Below, one piece after another: positions 1 to 5,476 of a stretch of DNA of 7,353 nt; position 1 is the first letter of the stretch, and the number at the start of each line of letters is the position of its first letter. A model generated the notes under the pieces. That model ran no database searches. It had not been told where the DNA came from and saw only the letters and a program-made list of their open reading frames with translations. A program made the translations under genes and the position numbers. The DNA comes from Actinomycetota bacterium (GTDB lineage: Bacteria > Actinomycetota > Actinomycetes > S36-B12), in assembly GCA_003506065.1 (NCBI GenBank), contig DNXA01000201.1, forward strand, positions 1 to 7,353. The letters run 5' to 3'.

Positions 1-2
1 TG

Positions 3-908
3 GCTCCCTACTTTTCCCCAGGCAAAGTCGAGGGATGGGAACCCAAGGTTCGCGCACTCGCCGCAAGTTTGGTCGATTCCCTGGTTGATCGTGGCGAGTG
101 TGATTTCGTCGCCGATTTCGCTCTTCGATACCCAACAGCGATCTTCCTACAGGTCTTCGGCCTCCCTGGGGACCAACTCGACAACTTCTTGAAATGGGAG
201 TCCGCCATCCTCCACCCAGAGGGCCCGGATCCCGTGGAAAATCGACGGGTGGCTATAGAGGCGCAGACCGCCGTGACAGTTTACTTCACCCAGATGATCG
301 CCGAACTTCGCGCAATGGCACCCGAGGATCGTCCGGTGGGTATTGCCACTGATGCGCTCGATTGGCAGATCAACGGTCGCGCGGTCAGTGATGACGAACT
401 CATACAGTTCTACTTGCTCATGTTCATGGCCGGACTTGACACGGTGACTTCTGAACTTGCCTACGGCATGTACCATCTGGCCCGCCATCCCGAACATCGC
501 CAGCAACTCCTCGATGACCCTTCGCTTGCGTCTAGCGTTACCGAGGAACTCCTGCGCTTCTACCCGATCGTCAATCCTTCCCGTCAGGCGTCGCAAGCGA
601 CGGAGATTGCCGGATGCCCCATTAAACCAGGTGATTTCCTCATCATGAGCCTGCCCAGTGCGGGCCGTGATGAGGCGCAGTACGAAAACGCTGGTGAGGT
701 GGACTTCCACCGTCCGATGACGTCGCACCTTACCTTTGGTGTCGGGCCGCATCGCTGCCTGGGATCTCACCTCGCCCGCGAAGAACTCACGATCGCGTAC
801 GAGGAATGGCACAAGCGCATCCCGAACTACTGGGTTGACGAGCGTCCAATGGAGGCGACTGCCGGAATGATGGCGCTGAATTCCTTGACACTCAAATGGC
901 ATCAGTAG
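3..908 (+). CDS. Cytochrome P450, 3' part (5' end outside the window)
   Basis: This is a heme-thiolate monooxygenase that would insert one oxygen atom from O2 into an organic substrate, using electrons from a ferredoxin and its reductase. The frame is open from the left edge, so the N-terminus is missing; about 301 residues are visible of a usual 400 or so. Family marks are in the right order: the I-helix oxygen-activation motif AGLDT (429-443), the K-helix ExxR motif as EELLR (543-557) and the heme-binding loop FGVGPHRCLG, with the axial Cys codon at 756-758. There is no membrane anchor in the visible part, which fits a soluble bacterial class I P450. The gene converges on mftD, with a hairpin between them. 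Its position beside a mycofactocin locus suggests an oxidation step upstream of the alcohol dehydrogenase, but the substrate cannot be read from the sequence. The P450 call is secure; the CYP family is unknown. Confidence 0.95.
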   Translation, partial: APYFSPGKVEGWEPKVRALAASLVDSLVDRGECDFVADFALRYPTAIFLQVFGLPGDQLDNFLKWESAILHPEGPDPVENRRVAIEAQTAVTVYFTQMIAELRAMAPEDRPVGIATDALDWQINGRAVSDDELIQFYLLMFMAGLDTVTSELAYGMYHLARHPEHRQQLLDDPSLASSVTEELLRFYPIVNPSRQASQATEIAGCPIKPGDFLIMSLPSAGRDEAQYENAGEVDFHRPMTSHLTFGVGPHRCLGSHLAREELTIAYEEWHKRIPNYWVDERPMEATAGMMALNSLTLKWHQ

Positions 909-930
909 GCTCAGGCACACGAATGCTCGT

Positions 931-981
931 GAATAAGCGAAGCCCCAATTGCAATGATTGCTTTTGGGGCTTCGCTTATTC
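931..981. terminator. Strong hairpin between convergent genes, probable bidirectional terminator
   Basis: An inverted repeat has two perfect 18-bp arms, 931-948 and 964-981 (outer bases GAATAAGCGAAGCCCC paired with GGGGCTTCGCTTATTC). Inside the arms, after a T-T/T-T mismatch, the bases GCAAT-G-ATTGC (951-961) continue the symmetry. The hairpin begins 22 nt after the P450 stop and lies 9 nt beyond the mftD stop on the other strand, so it sits where a shared terminator is needed. No clear T-run follows on either strand, which is common for actinobacterial terminators. Confidence 0.85.
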
Positions 982-990
982 AAGGGTCGA

Positions 991-2175
991 TTACTGTCCC
1001 TTGGGCACCCCTAGGTGACGGATGAATCCATCTGGAACAAGTACGTCTGTCGAGTCGAGAGTTGCGACCGAAGGCTTGCCCAGACCTAGGACGGCAGAAT
1101 CGATGCCTCCGCGGAGCACATCGAGAACGTTCTCGACGCCTGCTTGGCCATTGGCGGCGAGTCCCCAGAGGTAGGCACGGCCGATCATCACCGAATTGGC
1201 TCCCAGGGCTACGGCTTTGACCACGTCGCTGCCACGGCGAATGCCGCCGTCCAAGAGCACCTCGATTTGACCGCCAACCGCCTCTGCGATGACCGGCAAT
1301 GACCGGATACTGGCAGGGGTTCCGTCAATGTTATTGCCACCGTGATTCGAGACCGAGATGGCACTCACGCCTGCATCAACGGCGCGTAGAGCGTCGTCGA
1401 TGCGCATGACCCCTTTGAGCATGAACGGACCGTCCCACTGCTCGCGCAGCCATGCGACGTCATCCCAAGTGGGCGGGGGAGTCTGTATCCATTCGCCATA
1501 CGCTTCGAAGAAAGTCGGTGCGCGTTCGCCTAGCAGCGCCATGTTGGGAACCGAGAGAGCTGGTGGACGCAGGGTCTTGGCGTAGCGCAGTGTCCATCGC
1601 GGCCGCGGCAGAGCTTCTGGAATGTGCTTGATCATCGTCTTCAGGTTCATGCTCTCGGGAATCTGCGGGCTGCCCCAGTCCCGGCCATGGGCGAAGGACC
1701 AATCCAGTGTGAGGATGATCCCTACGACACCGGCCTCTCTTGCCCTCTGCAATCGCTTCTGGATGATCTCGCGTGATCCCGACCAATAGATCTGGAAGAA
1801 GGTAGCGGGGTTGGCCGCCACTACTTCCTCCATTGGTTTACTGGCGAACGACGACAGTCCGATCGCTGTTCCGCGGGCGGCGGCTGCACGTGCAACCGCT
1901 ACCTCGCCATCAGGGTGGACGGCCTGCACTCCGGTCGGGGAGATGATCACTGGCATGGAGATGTTCTGGCCCATCACGTGTGCAGTGAGGTCACGCGACG
2001 CATACTGACCTGCCACATGCGGGGCGAAGCCCAATTCCGCATATGCCGCAAGGTTGTCGTCGAGTGTCGTGCCTCGCTCAGACCCCGCAACTAGAGCCTT
2101 GTACACGGAGGCAGGAATACGCTTCTGCGCTCGCTGCCGTGCGATCTCCACCGTCTCAAACCACTGATTGGCCAT
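991..2175 (-). CDS. mftD: MftD, FMN-dependent premycofactocin synthase
   Basis: The protein has 394 residues and belongs to the lactate dehydrogenase/glycolate oxidase (FMN TIM-barrel) family. In mycofactocin synthesis MftD oxidatively deaminates AHDP to the alpha-keto lactam premycofactocin, creating the redox-active group. Visible marks are IISPTGVQAVHP (77-88), FFQIYW (126-131), FMLKG with the FMN-site Lys254, the catalytic-His segment SNHGG (276-280) and the FMN phosphate loop DGGIRRGSDV (309-318). The Arg that follows this His by three residues in lactate and glycolate oxidases is Asn281 here (SNHGGNN). From memory, mycobacterial MftD has the same residue, so it separates MftD from lactate oxidisers. 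I chose the ATG at 2175 because AAGGAAG lies 8 nt upstream and the family begins with MA-x-WFETV. A longer in-frame start at 2241 would overlap mftC with sequence that does not look like the family. It is the last gene of the mftABCD operon, 22 nt after mftC. Confidence 0.96.
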   Translation of the reverse strand: MANQWFETVEIARQRAQKRIPASVYKALVAGSERGTTLDDNLAAYAELGFAPHVAGQYASRDLTAHVMGQNISMPVIISPTGVQAVHPDGEVAVARAAAARGTAIGLSSFASKPMEEVVAANPATFFQIYWSGSREIIQKRLQRAREAGVVGIILTLDWSFAHGRDWGSPQIPESMNLKTMIKHIPEALPRPRWTLRYAKTLRPPALSVPNMALLGERAPTFFEAYGEWIQTPPPTWDDVAWLREQWDGPFMLKGVMRIDDALRAVDAGVSAISVSNHGGNNIDGTPASIRSLPVIAEAVGGQIEVLLDGGIRRGSDVVKAVALGANSVMIGRAYLWGLAANGQAGVENVLDVLRGGIDSAVLGLGKPSVATLDSTDVLVPDGFIRHLGVPKGQ

Positions 2176-2183
2176 GCGGGTCT

Positions 2184-2190
2184 CTTCCTT
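2184..2190 (-). promoter_or_regulatory. Ribosome binding site of mftD
   Basis: AAGGAAG on the minus strand lies 8 nt before the ATG at 2175, in the short gap after the mftC stop. It decides the mftD start in favour of the 394-residue form over the upstream in-frame ATG at 2241. Confidence 0.7.
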
Positions 2191-2197
2191 CGCGATG

Positions 2198-3409
2198 TTA
2201 GGCGGACAAGGGGGCGTGCGCATTGGGATCGAAGCCCGCAAGTGGGTCCTCGACGCATGCTTGAACAGGAAGGTGACCGCGCTGCTTGACCGTCAGGGGA
2301 AGGAGCCGACTGTGGTCTGCCCCCGGCTTGGGTCGAACGGAATCCTGTCGTCCGAGCAGCAGTTGCTCACCGTAGCCCTGAACACATTCTGGGTCTGGCC
2401 CGTCGAGTGGAAGGCCGGTGAAGAACTTGGCTGCCATGCACCCGCCGCGACATGAGTCATAGAAGTTGCAGGATGAGCACAGGCCACCACTTTGCGGTTC
2501 CCGCAGTTGAGCGAACAGGGGTGACGCTTTCCAGATCGGGGTGAAGCCGCCCGCGTCGCGGATGTTTCCCGCCCGGAAGCTGTCGTGGATCGCGAACGGG
2601 CAGGCGTAGACATCGCCAATTGGATCAATAAGGCACACCACCCGACCTGCTCCGCACAGATTGAGTCCAGGCAGCGCTTGGCCGAACGGTGAGAGATGGA
2701 AGAAGGAGTCCCCGGTCAGCACCTCTTCGGCATGATCAACCAGCCAGTCGTAAAGCTGTCGCTGCTGACCGGGTAGCAGATGCAGGTCGTCCCACACGTC
2801 CGCACCGCGGCCTGAAGGGCGTAGGCGGGTAAGGCGCAATTGGGCTCCTCGCACATCTGCAATCCTCTTGAAGGCATCGAGTTGGTCGACATTTTCCCTC
2901 GTCATGACAACGGAGACCTTGAAGCCGGTGACTCCTGCTTCGACAAGGTTGTCCATCGCCCGCAAAGCCGTGTCGAACGATCCTGCACCTCGAACTGCGT
3001 CATTGATCTCCGCAGTTGCGCCGTCTAATGAGATCTGTACGTCAACATAATCAGTGCGCGCAATCCGCGCTGCCGCAGCTGCATCAAGTCGGACACCGTT
3101 TGTCGAGAACTTCACGCCAACGTGATGATCAACTGCGTAGTCGATGAGATCCCAGAAATCGGCACGCACTGTTGGCTCGCCGCCACCAATGTTGACGTAG
3201 AACACTTGCATCCGCTCAAGTTCATCAATGATCGCCATCGCCTCAGCGGTACTGAGCTCACGTGGATCGCGGCGTCCGGAACTGGAGAGGCAGTGCACAC
3301 ACGCAAGGTTGCATGCATAGGTAAGTTCCCAGGTGAGGCAAATCGGTGCATCAAGACCAGCTTCAAACTCCGTCAGGAGGCTTCGACCAGTGCTTCGTGC
3401 GGCGGTCAT
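2198..3409 (-). CDS. mftC: MftC, radical SAM/SPASM peptide maturase
   Basis: The protein has 403 residues. MftC uses S-adenosylmethionine and iron-sulfur clusters to modify the C-terminus of MftA: oxidative decarboxylation of the terminal Tyr, then a carbon-carbon bond to the neighbouring Val. The radical SAM cluster motif is CNLACVHC (Cys33, 37, 40), followed by the SAM-binding segment GGGEP (75-79). The C-terminal SPASM region supplies auxiliary-cluster cysteines: Cys252 and Cys259 in LCGAGRVVC, Cys270 in YACPF, Cys311, 314, 320 and 324 in CSSCNFYDSCRGGC, and Cys342 in DPECVQG. Stretches such as LDAPICLTWELTYACNLAC match mycobacterial MftC almost residue for residue, as remembered. The ATG at 3409 overlaps the mftB stop (ATGA, 4 nt), which indicates translational coupling to its partner; GGTGAG lies just upstream. 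A 450-residue reading starting at 3550 would run back through mftB and is not credible. Confidence 0.98.
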   Translation of the reverse strand: MTAARSTGRSLLTEFEAGLDAPICLTWELTYACNLACVHCLSSSGRRDPRELSTAEAMAIIDELERMQVFYVNIGGGEPTVRADFWDLIDYAVDHHVGVKFSTNGVRLDAAAAARIARTDYVDVQISLDGATAEINDAVRGAGSFDTALRAMDNLVEAGVTGFKVSVVMTRENVDQLDAFKRIADVRGAQLRLTRLRPSGRGADVWDDLHLLPGQQRQLYDWLVDHAEEVLTGDSFFHLSPFGQALPGLNLCGAGRVVCLIDPIGDVYACPFAIHDSFRAGNIRDAGGFTPIWKASPLFAQLREPQSGGLCSSCNFYDSCRGGCMAAKFFTGLPLDGPDPECVQGYGEQLLLGRQDSVRPKPGADHSRLLPLTVKQRGHLPVQACVEDPLAGFDPNAHAPLSA

Positions 3410-3714
3410 GGACTCACCAGCCCGGAGGTGCGTGTCAGCATCTCGGTCTCGGCCAGCCTTGCGAGTGCGACCAGGTATCGATCCTGGGCTTCTTCCGGCA
3501 CACCCACAGCGGCAAATGCCGCTTGAGGAGTGCCGTATTCGGCAAGGCAAGTAAGTACTCGCGTCAGCATCGGATCCTTCACGAATGTGAGCCGACGCGT
3601 GCGAAAGTCATAGAGCAATGCCCCGAAGCGTTCGGGGCGTACGGACACTGATGCGTGAAGTGCCCACGCAGCGGTCTCATCGAACCGCGATGTGATGCCC
3701 AAAGTTGTGCTCAC
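3406..3714 (-). CDS. mftB: MftB, peptide chaperone (RiPP recognition element)
   Basis: This 102-residue protein should bind the MftA leader and deliver it to MftC; such small PqqD-like chaperones have no catalytic role. The family segment RPERFGALLYDFRTRRLTF (26-44) is clear, followed by a helical C-terminal half rich in Ala, Leu and Glu. The start is a GTG at 3714, 6 nt after the mftA stop and in the same reading frame as mftA. No convincing Shine-Dalgarno sequence precedes it, so translation probably depends on ribosomes finishing mftA. The stop overlaps the mftC ATG by 4 nt. The identity rests on both the motif and its place between mftA and mftC. A start a few codons downstream (TTG) is possible but less likely. 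Confidence 0.93.
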   Translation of the reverse strand: MSTTLGITSRFDETAAWALHASVSVRPERFGALLYDFRTRRLTFVKDPMLTRVLTCLAEYGTPQAAFAAVGVPEEAQDRYLVALARLAETEMLTRTSGLVSP

Positions 3715-3720
3715 CGTGGG

Positions 3721-3831
3721 CTAGTAGACGCCGCACATGCCATCGATGGAAACATCTTCAAGAAGATCCTCAACATCGATCGCGGTGGCGTCGGCTTCGT
3801 CAGTTGTTTGGCCAGGAAGCATGCTTGCCAC
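3721..3831 (-). CDS. mftA: MftA, mycofactocin precursor peptide
   Basis: This is a very small gene encoding a peptide of 36 residues with the chosen start. It is the ribosomal precursor of the cofactor, and only the C-terminal Val-Tyr ends up in mycofactocin. The C-terminus reads VSIDGMCGVY followed by TAG, and the last eight residues IDGMCGVY are the diagnostic core. The leader is acidic (TDEADATAIDVEDLLED), as expected for a segment recognised by MftB. The mycobacterial peptide is about 30 residues. I prefer the GTG start at 3831 because AGGAGG lies 5 nt upstream (GGAGG 8 nt). ATG at 3822 gives 33 residues with the same Shine-Dalgarno at a long spacing. ATG at 3846 gives 41 residues but lacks a good site and would make the Shine-Dalgarno part of the coding sequence. 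It is the first gene of mftABCD and faces mftR across the divergent promoter region. Confidence 0.95.
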   Translation of the reverse strand: MASMLPGQTTDEADATAIDVEDLLEDVSIDGMCGVY

Positions 3832-3836
3832 CGAAC

Positions 3837-3844
3837 CCTCCTCC
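3837..3844 (-). promoter_or_regulatory. Ribosome binding site of mftA
   Basis: The minus strand reads GGAGGAGG here, the strongest Shine-Dalgarno sequence I noticed in the window. Its AGGAGG core ends 5 nt before the GTG at 3831 and 14 nt before the ATG at 3822. It favours the GTG start and suggests the precursor peptide is translated efficiently. Confidence 0.6.
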
Positions 3845-3870
3845 ATCGTGGGAACTGCTCAATCTTCCGG

Positions 3871-3900
3871 ATACTAGATGCACTCGGTGCAATAATTGAA
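3871..3900 (-). promoter_or_regulatory. Possible mftABCD promoter
   Basis: On the minus strand, TAGTAT (plus-strand 3871-3876) resembles a -10 box about 40 nt before the mftA start. The upstream hexamer TTCAAT (3895-3900), 18 nt away, is a weak -35. This would give a leader of roughly 30 nt. It is a consensus reading only and could be coincidence. Confidence 0.3.
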
Positions 3901-3913
3901 GAATTCCGTCAAT
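3895..3913. promoter_or_regulatory. Inverted repeat ATTGA-N9-TCAAT in the divergent promoter region
   Basis: Five-base arms (3895-3899 and 3909-3913) flank a 9-nt centre containing GAATTC. The left arm overlaps the possible -35 of mftA and a possible -35 (TTGAAG, 3896-3901) facing mftR. It is a candidate regulator site, but the arms are short and chance cannot be excluded. Confidence 0.3.
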
Positions 3914-3914
3914 C

Positions 3915-3940
3915 TGATATGTGATGCGGGTCATATCACC
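3915..3940. promoter_or_regulatory. Candidate MftR operator: inverted repeat TGATATG-N10-CATATCA
   Basis: Seven-base arms at 3915-3921 and 3932-3938 are perfect complements separated by 10 nt. The right half also sits in a near-palindrome, GGTCATATCACC (3929-3940), with a single mismatched pair. Autoregulating TetR-family proteins usually bind such dyads in the shared promoter of divergently transcribed genes, which is the position here between mftA and mftR. Assigning it to MftR is inference. Confidence 0.45.
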
Positions 3941-4013
3941 TGGGGGCCATGATGCCGGTCAGATAGGCAAAAGTTGGCCTCTAGGCTACTAGGAAGTTGA
4001 GGTGCGGCGAGAA

Positions 4014-4676
4014 ATGAGCGAGGTTGGACCTGCTCCTAGGGTCGCGAGGCTTTTCTCCGGCAGGCCTCCTTCCACTTCTTGTGATGAACTCAGCGTCGTC
4101 GGCCTGCAGTTGTTCATCGAGCGGGGATTCGATCAGACGAGCATCGACGACATCGCAAGCGCTGCCGGGATCGGACGACGCACCTTCTTCCGATATTTCG
4201 ACTCAAAGGCCGATGTGGCGTGGGGGAACTTCGACGCTGCCATCGAATATCTTCGCGAAGGGCTGGCATCAGTTCCGGCGAGCCAGTCAACCATGGAGGC
4301 TCTGCGGACTGCTGTGATCAAGTTCAACAGACTCCCCCCAGATCAAGTGGGGCCGCATCGCCAACGTATCGCACTCATACTCAGTGTGCCTGCGCTCACC
4401 GCACGCTCAACATTGCGATATGCGCAGTGGCGCGGTGCGATCGAAGAGTTTGCCGCGAATCGTTATCAACTGCCTGTTGGGCATCTCTTCCCACGTTGTC
4501 TGGGGCAATGCGCGCTTGGGGCTGCTCTGGCGGCTCATGAGCAATGGTTGAGTGACGACGATTCCGATCTTGAGCAGTTACTCGACGAAGCCTTTCGCGT
4601 TCTGTCAGTGGGCTTTGACCTGGACAGGCTGGACTTGAGTGTTCCTGCCTCTCCAACTTACGAGGAGGCTGAATGA
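4014..4676 (+). CDS. mftR: MftR, TetR-family regulator of the mycofactocin locus
   Basis: This 220-residue protein has an N-terminal helix-turn-helix (about residues 24-70), LQLFIERGFDQTSIDDIAS through AAGIGRRTFFRYF, the usual TetR DNA-binding core. It is preceded by the Arg-containing SGRPPSTS. The helical C-terminal part would bind the ligand. In mycobacteria MftR represses the mft genes and is released by long-chain acyl-CoA; whether this protein senses the same ligand is unknown. I chose the ATG at 4014 with GAGGTG 9 nt upstream. The in-frame GTG at 4002, with AGGAAG 5 nt upstream, gives 224 residues and is almost equally possible. The gene is divergent from mftA and its stop overlaps the SDR start (ATGA), so regulator, dehydrogenase and peptidase form one operon that is probably autoregulated. 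Confidence 0.93.
   Translation: MSEVGPAPRVARLFSGRPPSTSCDELSVVGLQLFIERGFDQTSIDDIASAAGIGRRTFFRYFDSKADVAWGNFDAAIEYLREGLASVPASQSTMEALRTAVIKFNRLPPDQVGPHRQRIALILSVPALTARSTLRYAQWRGAIEEFAANRYQLPVGHLFPRCLGQCALGAALAAHEQWLSDDDSDLEQLLDEAFRVLSVGFDLDRLDLSVPASPTYEEAE
4662..4668 (+). promoter_or_regulatory. Ribosome binding site of the SDR gene, inside the mftR 3' end
   Basis: GAGGAGG lies 4 nt before the ATG at 4673 and falls within the last codons of mftR. It supports the start that overlaps the mftR stop and implies translational coupling. Confidence 0.7.
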
Positions 4677-5476
4677 CGCACACAGTTCACCGTCCGATCG
4701 CCGTGATCACCGGCGCAGCCCGTGGTATTGGAGCGGCGGTGGCGGGTACGCTTGCACGTGAGGGCTGGGACCTTGTACTTGGAGATTCCTGTAACCCTGA
4801 TCTCATGCCTGAACTCGGATATGCGCTTGCCTCCGAGCGGGAACTCGTTGAGGTTGCAGATTCCTGTCGCAGCGTTGGTGCCAACGTCACCACTATGTGC
4901 TGCGATGTGCGCAACCAGGATCAGATGTGCCGATTGGTTGAGCTAGCCGGGCCAAACCTGCGTGCCGCTGTCGCTGTTGCAGGAGTCATCGCGACGCACG
5001 GCTTGGCTTGGGAGCAGACTCACGAGGATTTCTCGAACGACCTTGATGTCAACTTGCATGGAATCGTGAATCTGGCCCGCGCTGCTGTGCCGGTGCTCTT
5101 GAAGTCTGAGAATCCGCCTCTCGGTCGCTTCGTCGCAGTCGCCTCATCTGCCGCCGAACGCGGGCTGCCGCGCTTGGCGTCCTATGTAGCCGCAAAGCAT
5201 GCTGCGCTTGGGTTTATTCGCGCCCTTGCCTGCGATCTTGGCCAATTTGGCATCACGGCAAATGCGGTGCTGCCAGGAAGCACCGATACGGCTCTGCTTG
5301 CCCGCACAGCCCATGCGTATGACCTTGATTCACCGCAGGACTTCTCCCAGAACCAGCGGCTTGGCCGGTTGCTGCGACCTGAGGAGATTGCCGCAGCCGT
5401 GGCATGGTTGTGTTCCGCAGCTGCCTCGGGGACTACCGGACTCGCAATGAATGTGGATGGCGGTTTCACGGGGTGA
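4673..5476 (+). CDS. Mycofactocin-coupled SDR oxidoreductase (probable alcohol dehydrogenase)
   Basis: The protein has 267 residues and is a classical-type short-chain dehydrogenase with a Rossmann fold. The dinucleotide motif is TGAARGIG (13-20), with Asp38 after the second strand, as in NAD-preferring enzymes. The structural AVAG (101-104) replaces the usual NNAG. Catalytic residues are Asn127 (DVNLHG), Ser158/159, Tyr171 and Lys175 (YVAAK), and the C-terminus ends VDGGFTG. Between the second strand and the next helix there is an insertion of roughly 20 residues (about 40-65, with DLMPELGYALASERELVE). This is typical of mycofactocin-associated SDRs, which are thought to hold NAD(H) tightly and pass electrons to mycofactocin instead of releasing NADH. 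The substrate is likely a secondary or terpenoid-type alcohol, but this is unproven. Its 4-nt overlaps with mftR and mftE strengthen the link to the cofactor. Confidence 0.92.
   Translation: MTHTVHRPIAVITGAARGIGAAVAGTLAREGWDLVLGDSCNPDLMPELGYALASERELVEVADSCRSVGANVTTMCCDVRNQDQMCRLVELAGPNLRAAVAVAGVIATHGLAWEQTHEDFSNDLDVNLHGIVNLARAAVPVLLKSENPPLGRFVAVASSAAERGLPRLASYVAAKHAALGFIRALACDLGQFGITANAVLPGSTDTALLARTAHAYDLDSPQDFSQNQRLGRLLRPEEIAAAVAWLCSAAASGTTGLAMNVDGGFTG

Noticed and set aside
69..908. P450 starting at the TTG at 69
   Set aside because: The frame is open upstream to the window edge and the residues before 69 (such as FSPGKVEGWEPKVRALAA) look like normal P450 sequence, so the TTG is an internal Leu codon.
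147..983. 278-codon open frame on the minus strand opposite the P450
   Set aside because: It shadows the P450, whose motifs are all on the plus strand. It also runs through the terminator hairpin and its translation shows no recognisable family pattern.
991..2241. 416-residue form of MftD starting at 2241
   Set aside because: The additional N-terminus overlaps mftC and lacks family character, while the ATG at 2175 has a good ribosome binding site.
2198..3550. 450-residue form of MftC starting at 3550
   Set aside because: The extra 47 residues would overlap mftB in another frame and are Arg/Gly/Cys-rich shadow sequence. The ATG at 3409 overlapping the mftB stop fits family length and operon logic.
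3122..3651. Plus-strand open frames (134 and 101 codons) opposite mftB and mftC
   Set aside because: They are out-of-frame shadows of the strongly conserved mftB and mftC.
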